From assembly GCA_024405255.1 (NCBI GenBank), contig JAKSOY010000154.1:1-10999 (forward strand): a stretch of DNA of 10,999 bases, in the 5' to 3' direction. A program made the translations under genes and the position numbers. The notes below the pieces were generated by a model that ran no database searches, was not told where the DNA came from, and saw nothing but the letters and a program-made list of their open reading frames with translations. Shown here in pieces: positions 6,618 to 10,999 of this stretch. Origin of the DNA: Kiritimatiellia bacterium. Its GTDB lineage: Bacteria; Verrucomicrobiota; Kiritimatiellia; RFP12; UBA1067. Each line of letters begins with the position of its first letter. The stretch's first letter is position 1.

Positions 6618-8057
6618 TCACATCTCGGCCAATGAAAGAACGCCGAGTGTGTGTTTCATTTCCTTTTTCCTCGGATACTTTTGAAAGAATGTCGAAACCT
6701 TCGCGACAAGTCCATTCCTCTCGTAACGCGTCCGATCGTGTTTGACTTCGAAAAAGTCGATCTGGTCCTTGATCTCGTCTTCGCAGACGAGATCGATTCC
6801 TTCTTCCCCCTTTCGATTCCACCAGGCTCCCATTTTCGTATAGGATGCCTCTTCGGTGAATTTCCACAAGAAATACCGTTCAAGAGAATAACCGGCAAAG
6901 ACGTTGAAATCCCGTTCGGCGATCTGGCGCATCTGTTCGTAACGTTCGAGCTCCATCAAATTCCGATACTTGAACACGAACCTAAACCAAAAGCGGAAAA
7001 AGCAATCGTCAATCTGATAATGGCAGTTCTTGCTCGATTCCTTTTCGAACAAAGGCTGTTTCTTGGAAATTATCCCGTACTGCCCTTCAAGTTTTGTCAA
7101 GTAGCCATTGACCTCTGTTCCGACAAGGTTTTTCATTTCCGCCGAGGTCGTTGCCCCTGACGCAATCGCCGACAGGATTGAAAAGTAGACACCGTAATCA
7201 GGGCCGAACTCTTCCGCAAGAATGCTTTTCCCCTCCATCAGATAAGGCGAACCGGAAACGAAAATCTCTTTCAACATCTGTTTCCGCGTCACCGCCTTCG
7301 CCGAAAGCATGAGATCGACATAGCGGGCAACTCCACCCGAGACCACCCAGAGAGCCAAAAGGTCATCCGGAGAATAATGCGGATGATAGGTCGCCATAAG
7401 GCGTTTCAACAAAGACACCTTAAACGGTTTCAAGTGGAAACTCGCGGTGTTGCGACCATACAGCGGTTCCCCATCATTGAAAAAAATCTTGTTCATCAGC
7501 CGATTGATGCTTCCACAAACGACAAGATTGATTTTCGATTCAGCATGGTATTCATCCCAAATCGCCGCGACTTGGCTGAACACGGCCGGATTGATCCGAT
7601 CGAATTCCTGAAATTCATCCAGGACTACCGTAAATCGCCGCGTTGACGACGCCTTCATGAGCAATTGAAACAATTCACGGAAAGATGAACTCGCCCCCAG
7701 AATATCAAGCTGAAGGACACGTTCAACCTCCCCCTGTAGTTCCTTGCAAAGCGTTTTTTCACTCTGCCGCGTGATCGGCAAATGGAGATAGGGAACTTTC
7801 CTGTCATCAAGCGCCTGACGCAGGAGAGCCGTTTTTCCAACGCGGCGGTGGCCCGTCAAAACGACGAACTGCGCACCTTCGCGTCCCGCCGTCACGGGCT
7901 TCACCCATTCGCGGTAGACGCCTCCGCGGATGGTGACCACATCGCCCGGCTTCACCGCGTTCGCCGCGCGCTGGATCGTGCGCCACGGCTTCATCGACGA
8001 ACCCTCGGTCGCATCGCAGCCCGTCGGCGAAATCGACGACGAGCCGCCAGGCACCAT
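6618..8057 (-). CDS. Chimeric gene: beta-helix N-terminal fragment fused to an ATPase_2/DUF234-type ATPase
   Basis: A 479-residue frame in two unlike parts. Residues ~9-60 (ISPTGCDATEGSS, KPWRTIQRAANAVKPGDVV, YREWVKP) are the standard start of a right-handed beta-helix protein. From about residue 64 the sequence is an AAA ATPase: Walker A GHRRVGKT (69-76), Walker B VVLDEFQ (144-150), NLVVCGS (177-183), then FFRFWFRFV (353-361) and a PD-(D/E)XK-like tail WNRKGEEGIDLV with Asp422 and FEVK with Glu437/Lys439. The ATPase lacks its usual N-terminal GRExEL segment. Base composition changes at the join: bases 6961-7020 are 38% G+C, 7921-7980 are 72%. This suggests transfer or recent insertion. The ATG at 8057 overlaps the stop of the upstream frame as TAATG. 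Such ATPases are abundant in gut bacteria and archaea with unclear function. Whether this one is made and active is uncertain. Confidence 0.75.
   Translation of the reverse strand: MVPGGSSSISPTGCDATEGSSMKPWRTIQRAANAVKPGDVVTIRGGVYREWVKPVTAGREGAQFVVLTGHRRVGKTALLRQALDDRKVPYLHLPITRQSEKTLCKELQGEVERVLQLDILGASSSFRELFQLLMKASSTRRFTVVLDEFQEFDRINPAVFSQVAAIWDEYHAESKINLVVCGSINRLMNKIFFNDGEPLYGRNTASFHLKPFKVSLLKRLMATYHPHYSPDDLLALWVVSGGVARYVDLMLSAKAVTRKQMLKEIFVSGSPYLMEGKSILAEEFGPDYGVYFSILSAIASGATTSAEMKNLVGTEVNGYLTKLEGQYGIISKKQPLFEKESSKNCHYQIDDCFFRFWFRFVFKYRNLMELERYEQMRQIAERDFNVFAGYSLERYFLWKFTEEASYTKMGAWWNRKGEEGIDLVCEDEIKDQIDFFEVKHDRTRYERNGLVAKVSTFFQKYPRKKEMKHTLGVLSLAEM
7878..8033 (-). other. Beta-helix N-terminal fragment inside the chimera
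   Basis: This stretch encodes the recognisable opening of a secreted beta-helix protein (SPTG, KPWRTIQ, AVKPGDVV, GGVYREWVKP), which normally follows a signal peptide and continues for hundreds of residues. Here it is about 50 residues long, has no signal peptide in its own frame, and is cut off where the ATPase begins (near 7866-7885). High G+C ties it to the secreted-protein genes rather than to the ATPase. Confidence 0.7.
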
Positions 8058-8368
8058 TACCCCCCCAGATCCGCGACATCAAACAGCAAATTCACCTGCT
8101 GCGCCCGATCGCCGGCCGGCACGCCCGAGCCCGCCCATTTGTCGACGATGCCCGGCAACACATAGGGGATGTCCTTTTTCGGATCGGAATGACCAACGAG
8201 GAAGAACTTGTCTTCCCAGCCAAAGTCATTCTTTAGAAAGTCGGCATAACCAGTCGGTGCAAGCGCAAACTCGTTGCCGGTGCCGTCTTTGACCCCCACC
8301 TGCCACACCTCCGCCGCAGACGCCGTCCAAGCCACCACGGCCATTGCCATTATCATCAGTTGTTTCAT
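8057..8368 (-). pseudogene. Truncated 5' end of a secreted polysaccharide-lyase-type protein
   Basis: Encodes 103 residues. Residues 1-19 are a signal peptide (MKQLMIMAMAVVAWTASAA), followed by VWQVGVKDGTGNEFA, FFLVGHSDPKKDIP and VNLLFDVADLGG. This pattern matches the N-terminal carbohydrate-binding-like part of large exported polysaccharide-lyase-family proteins in Lentisphaerae-type bacteria (recognised by pattern, not by search). The frame stops at TAA 8059-8057 right after a seven-G tract. Removing one G would continue it as GNGAWRLVVDFADG, which reads like the natural continuation, so the stop is probably a frameshift. Even so the frame then leaves the family within a few residues. The frame is open upstream to 8527, but the ATG at 8368 is the one before the signal peptide. 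A GAGAG lies close before it. Confidence 0.6.
8060..8066 (-). repeat. Seven-G homopolymer at a frame break
   Basis: On the coding (minus) strand a run of seven G ends two bases before the TAATG overlap. With six G the lyase-type frame continues as NGAWRLVVDFAD. With seven it stops. With eight it joins in frame to the beta-helix/ATPase chimera. Confidence 0.8.
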
Positions 8369-8395
8369 TTGTCTCTCATTCCTTTTTTGTTCAAA

Positions 8396-8543
8396 TTCCG
8401 TTTTCTGCCGACGCCTTGGATGGAATCGCCTTCTTCGGCTTAAACACGGGATGACGAAGCCCCCGCTGCCGCCAATTTCAGCGCCCAGACATGGAACGCC
8501 TCCGCGCTTCAGTCGTCGGATTTTCACTTAACGCAAAACGGAA
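8396..8543. repeat. 148-base block bounded by 9-base inverted repeats
   Basis: TTCCGTTTT at 8396-8404 and its exact complement AAAACGGAA at 8535-8543 bound a non-coding block just upstream of the lyase-type 5' end. No clear target duplication flanks it. The size would fit a miniature non-autonomous element or a dispersed repeat, but nine bases can also match by chance. Confidence 0.25.
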
Positions 8544-8575
8544 AACGCCACTTCACCCTTTATTTTCAGGGGTAC

Positions 8576-8642
8576 GGCGATTTTCTCGCCTCAAAAAATG
8601 GGGAACCTCCAAATATGGGGAAAGTCCCCTATGATTTAGGGG
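8576..8642 (-). terminator. Cluster of hairpins downstream of the 8652-9722 gene, possible terminator
   Basis: Reading the minus strand from the TGA at 8652, CCCCTA (8631-8626 complement side) can pair with TAGGGG across five bases (8626-8642). Alternatively GGGGA pairs with TCCCC around a three-base loop (8617-8629). A third CCCC block (8600-8603) can pair with the same G-run (complement of 8626-8629) and is followed by ATTTTTT (8599-8593), as in an intrinsic terminator. A further hairpin GGCGA/TCGCC lies at 8576-8590. These pairings compete with each other. Confidence 0.45.
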
Positions 8643-8651
8643 GTGATTCTT

Positions 8652-9722
8652 TCACGGGTTGGCGCCGTAGAAATACAATCCGCCATACGTCCCGCTCCCC
8701 ACGCGGACTTTGGGGTCCGGATTGTTCGCCGCCACCGACCACCCACAACCGACGGCCTTCCAGGTGCCGTCCCGATCATGGAACAGATGGTTGACCGCAT
8801 CGTTGCGCAAGATCGGATCGTCATCGCCGTAATCCGTGAAGAGGATGCCCTCGATCCGGAAATTGAACAAGGCCGGGTCAAAGCTGCCCACGCTCTTGAC
8901 GTACTTCTTGCCCGCCCGGGCGGAGAAGGTGCAGAACAGGCGTCCGTTTTCGGTGTAGGGCACACAGGTCGGCCCCTCCGTGACAATCCGGAAGTCGGCC
9001 TGTCCCACGCCTGCCGTAATCGCGGCAGCCGCGTGCGAAATCACCGCCGATCCACCCGCCGGCAGATCCGCCCCCGCGGCAAATTTGAGCTTTCCCGCGA
9101 AATCCTTGCGCCGAATGTCTGGCTCGGGCGCAAACGTCACGGATCCCAAGTATTTCACCGTATTCTCTTTCCGAACGCAAATCAACAACGTGGGACCCGC
9201 CACCACGCCCGAGAGACGAAACGGCGGCGGGGGAACTATTTCAGGCTTTTCCACAAGCGGTTTGAGGGGCGTTCCATTCAGCACCTCGGTGAATGCAACC
9301 TTCTTTCCGGGTTCCGCCCGTACCGTGCAGACGAGCGACCCGTCGTAGGGCGCGAACACCAGTTCGGCGGCAGCCCCCGGCGAGAGTTCGTCAAAATCGG
9401 CGCTGTAGTGAAGCCCCGGCAGAAAACCGCCCACGAAAAGTACGCCTTCAGCTGCCTCGAATCCGGCCTTGAGCGTGACACGCCCACCACCATAACCCAC
9501 ACGGGGCTTCTTCGCCGTCCCAAACGGCATCAGCGGATTCTGCAGACTGGGACGTGCCGAAGCGCCAGGCACGAATTCACTCATCACCAATTCGTTGTCG
9601 AGCACAAACCGCTGTGCGGCAATTAACTTAAATTCCATTTTCGTGGGATCATCGGCACCCGCCAAGGTTCCACCGATCAATCCAATCACCAGTAGTGTGC
9701 AACACACTTTTATCATTTTCAT
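8652..9722 (-). CDS. Secreted protein of unknown family
   Basis: A 356-residue exported protein. Residues 1-24 form a signal peptide (MKMIKVCCTLLVIGLIGG, then TLAGADD). The mature part is rich in short beta-type segments. Two near-parallel stretches, LSPGAAAELVFAPYDGSLVCTVRAEPGKKVAF and, later, TENGRLFCTFSARAGKKYVKSV, suggest a duplicated domain. The last ~70 residues (ILFTDYGDDDPILRNDAVNHLFHDRDGTWKAVG) remind me of proteins linked to five-bladed glycosidase-like folds in Lentisphaerae, but no catalytic residues can be named. The protein ends soon after YGGLYFYGANP and might be a shortened form. The start at 9722 has GGAAAGG six bases ahead. It follows the isomerase-like gene by 15 bases, so the two are almost certainly one operon. 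A hairpin cluster lies ten bases past its stop. Confidence 0.78.
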   Translation of the reverse strand: MKMIKVCCTLLVIGLIGGTLAGADDPTKMEFKLIAAQRFVLDNELVMSEFVPGASARPSLQNPLMPFGTAKKPRVGYGGGRVTLKAGFEAAEGVLFVGGFLPGLHYSADFDELSPGAAAELVFAPYDGSLVCTVRAEPGKKVAFTEVLNGTPLKPLVEKPEIVPPPPFRLSGVVAGPTLLICVRKENTVKYLGSVTFAPEPDIRRKDFAGKLKFAAGADLPAGGSAVISHAAAAITAGVGQADFRIVTEGPTCVPYTENGRLFCTFSARAGKKYVKSVGSFDPALFNFRIEGILFTDYGDDDPILRNDAVNHLFHDRDGTWKAVGCGWSVAANNPDPKVRVGSGTYGGLYFYGANP

Positions 9723-9737
9723 TTGATACCTTTCCTT

Positions 9738-10619
9738 TCAGATGCACCCATGAGACTTCAAGTAGGCTCTGCTTGATTTCAGATCGGCCAGGTCGCCGGG
9801 GAAACCCGTCGGCTTGACGGTCAACCACTCCGTGCCGCACCGTCGAAGAGCCGTCAAAATCTTCGGCCAGTCGGCACGATCCCGGGAGGATCCGAGCCCA
9901 GCCTCCCCTGGCTTCAACCCTTGGAAATCGGAAATCGCCGGGGTCAGATGCACGGTTGGAATGCGCCCAGGGAAGCGCGTGATCCATTCGACCGGATCAC
10001 CGCCCCCGAGCAGGCAGTTGCCACAATCAAGTTCCTGCTGAACGCGAAACGAGAACCTCGGCGTACCCGTGACCTGCCGCAGGGCTTTCCCGTTTCCGTT
10101 CCACAACCAGTCCCACAGGCAGCGCCCGCCGACTTTCATCCTGAACTCATGGTCATGGTTGTGGTAGGCGACGGAAATTCCGTTTTCGGCACAGACGTCG
10201 GCCGCATGGTTCAGGACGTTGATCATCAACTGCCAGTCGTTCAGGTTCTCCTCGCTGCCGCAGTACCAGGCGACGTTGATGCGTCTGCACCCACACGTCT
10301 CGCAGAAGCGAATCGTCTCCCCAAGTTGAGGCTCCGTGAGATTGTGCGGATAGAGCTGCAAGGCGAAAAGCTCCAGCCCGGCATCTCCGACCAGCGCTTT
10401 CAGTTCCTTCGCAGTCCGTCCGTAGAAGCGTCCCGTCTCGACACCCTCGTAGCCCATCGCCTTCGCGGCCTTGAGCGTTCCCGGGAAATCCCTTTCACAC
10501 AGGTCCCTGACGGCGAAGACCTGAAAGCCGATCTTCATCCGCCCGCTTCCACGTCCGCCGAACGTTTCGACGGCGAGAGCGGCGGCGGATGCGATGAATG
10601 TTCTGCGTGCTACTGCCAT
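9738..10619 (-). CDS. Exported sugar phosphate isomerase/epimerase-like TIM barrel protein
   Basis: A 293-residue protein of the xylose isomerase-like TIM barrel family (AP endonuclease 2 superfamily). The N-terminus MAVARRTFIASAAALA has twin Arg followed by T-F-I and a hydrophobic stretch, suggesting export, perhaps by Tat. Family marks are YEGVETGRFYGRTAKEL (57-73), the metal-site region VAYHNHDHEF (150-159), QQELDCGN (194-201) and the strand VHL (223-225). Two expected elements are altered: HLKD is replaced by HLTPA, and the C-terminal strand normally ending VEQD reads LTVKPTG, with Lys269 where a metal-binding Glu is expected. Activity of the usual metal-dependent kind is therefore doubtful. 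The ATG at 10619 has GGAG at eight bases and lies 12 bases after the stop of the upstream gene. It is the middle gene of an operon. Confidence 0.85.
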   Translation of the reverse strand: MAVARRTFIASAAALAVETFGGRGSGRMKIGFQVFAVRDLCERDFPGTLKAAKAMGYEGVETGRFYGRTAKELKALVGDAGLELFALQLYPHNLTEPQLGETIRFCETCGCRRINVAWYCGSEENLNDWQLMINVLNHAADVCAENGISVAYHNHDHEFRMKVGGRCLWDWLWNGNGKALRQVTGTPRFSFRVQQELDCGNCLLGGGDPVEWITRFPGRIPTVHLTPAISDFQGLKPGEAGLGSSRDRADWPKILTALRRCGTEWLTVKPTGFPGDLADLKSSRAYLKSHGCI

Positions 10620-10631
10620 CAGTTTTCTCCG

Positions 10632-10999
10632 TTACTCCTTTTTGCCATCCACTTGAATTTCATCCAAAAGCCGTTTCAGTTCGCCCGCCTTTGCGCGCGC
10701 CTTGGCCGCACGCTCCATCGCCGAGTTCTCGCCCGCGAACTTCGCGTAGGCGTTGATGACCTTTGGCGCGGGCGTTTCCAGCTCCTTGATCGCCTGCTTG
10801 AGTTCCGCGATGAGCGGCGCACACTCGCTGTCGCGGCCGAGTTCGCGCAGAGCCTTCACGCGCCAGTAGTCCATCTCGCCCGCGTGAATCCAACCCTTGA
10901 GCGATTTCTCGAGTTCTGCCTTGTAACCCGCCTCGTCACCGAGTGCCTTCTTGCACTGCGCCATGAAGTAGCGGCTCTTCGGCTCCGTGCCGGCGTCGC
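10632..10999 (-). CDS. C-terminal part of a probable TPR-containing protein (5' partial)
   Basis: The frame enters from the right edge without a stop (DAGTEPKSRYF, then MAQCKKALGDEAGYK) and ends at TAA 10634-10632, giving about 122 residues. The content is helical with Ala/Leu/Lys spacing. SRYFMAQCKKALG, MDYWRVKALRELGRDSECAPL and INAYAKFAGENSAMERA look like TPR-type helix pairs. It resembles the ends of large DUF5107/TPR proteins found beside glycan genes (from memory, unverified). The internal Met at 10964 is unlikely to be the start because coding continues upstream of it. It is 12 bases ahead of the isomerase-like gene and probably heads or continues the same operon. Confidence 0.72.
   Translation of the reverse strand, partial: DAGTEPKSRYFMAQCKKALGDEAGYKAELEKSLKGWIHAGEMDYWRVKALRELGRDSECAPLIAELKQAIKELETPAPKVINAYAKFAGENSAMERAAKARAKAGELKRLLDEIQVDGKKE

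Noticed and set aside
8369..8527. Extension of the lyase-type frame upstream of the signal peptide
   Set aside because: Arg-rich and unlike any leader; it covers the inverted-repeat block, and the signal peptide begins at 8368.
8643..9626. Plus-strand open frame opposite the secreted protein gene
   Set aside because: No signal peptide, no motif and Arg-rich; the minus-strand gene has a proper leader and operon spacing.
1..10999. CRISPR arrays, tRNA or rRNA genes, transposase genes
   Set aside because: No regularly spaced repeats, cloverleaf-like segments, rRNA words or transposase motifs were seen on either strand.

Overview
The window looks like a chromosomal piece of a Gram-negative PVC-superphylum bacterium, most likely Kiritimatiellota or Lentisphaerae from a gut-type habitat. 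This is inferred from the mix of a prepilin-like secreted protein, pectate-lyase-fold proteins, a GH5-type hydrolase, a signal-peptide-bearing sugar isomerase-like protein and an AAA ATPase with a nuclease-like tail. No rRNA, tRNA or CRISPR array was seen. G+C is high except in the ATPase gene.

Layout. (1) 1-125: the 3' end of a very G+C-rich plus-strand gene. (2) 126-556: no intact gene; it holds a possible 28-codon ORF and a decayed remnant of a beta-helix gene related to the intact one at 3660-5132. (3) 3222-557, minus: a two-gene operon of a large secreted surface protein and a prepilin-like protein, coupled through an ATGA overlap, behind a good promoter (3350-3379). (4) 5132-3447, minus: a secreted beta-helix protein and a small two-helix membrane protein. 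(5) 5342-6559, plus: a secreted GH5-like glycosidase, divergent from the beta-helix gene, with extended -10 promoters on both sides of the gap. (6) 10999-6618, minus: the C-terminus of a probable TPR protein, a sugar phosphate isomerase/epimerase-like protein, a secreted protein of unknown family, a structured non-coding block, the broken 5' end of a polysaccharide-lyase-type secreted protein, and a chimeric ATPase gene.

As a whole this is a carbohydrate-facing region: exported glycan-binding or cleaving proteins with an isomerase-type enzyme. Joint action on a plant or host glycan is inference from context.

The most unusual feature is scrambling of gene fragments. At 7866-8368 the start of a lyase-type secreted gene, a short N-terminal piece of a beta-helix protein and an ATPase lacking its own N-terminus are fused head to tail. 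A seven-G tract and a TAATG stop/start overlap sit at the first break, and each of the three reading frames there carries recognisable protein sequence. At 336-464 two distant parts of a beta-helix gene are joined in frame at a shared 7-base word. Both sites look like short-homology illegitimate recombination, although a metagenome assembly artefact cannot be excluded for the first.
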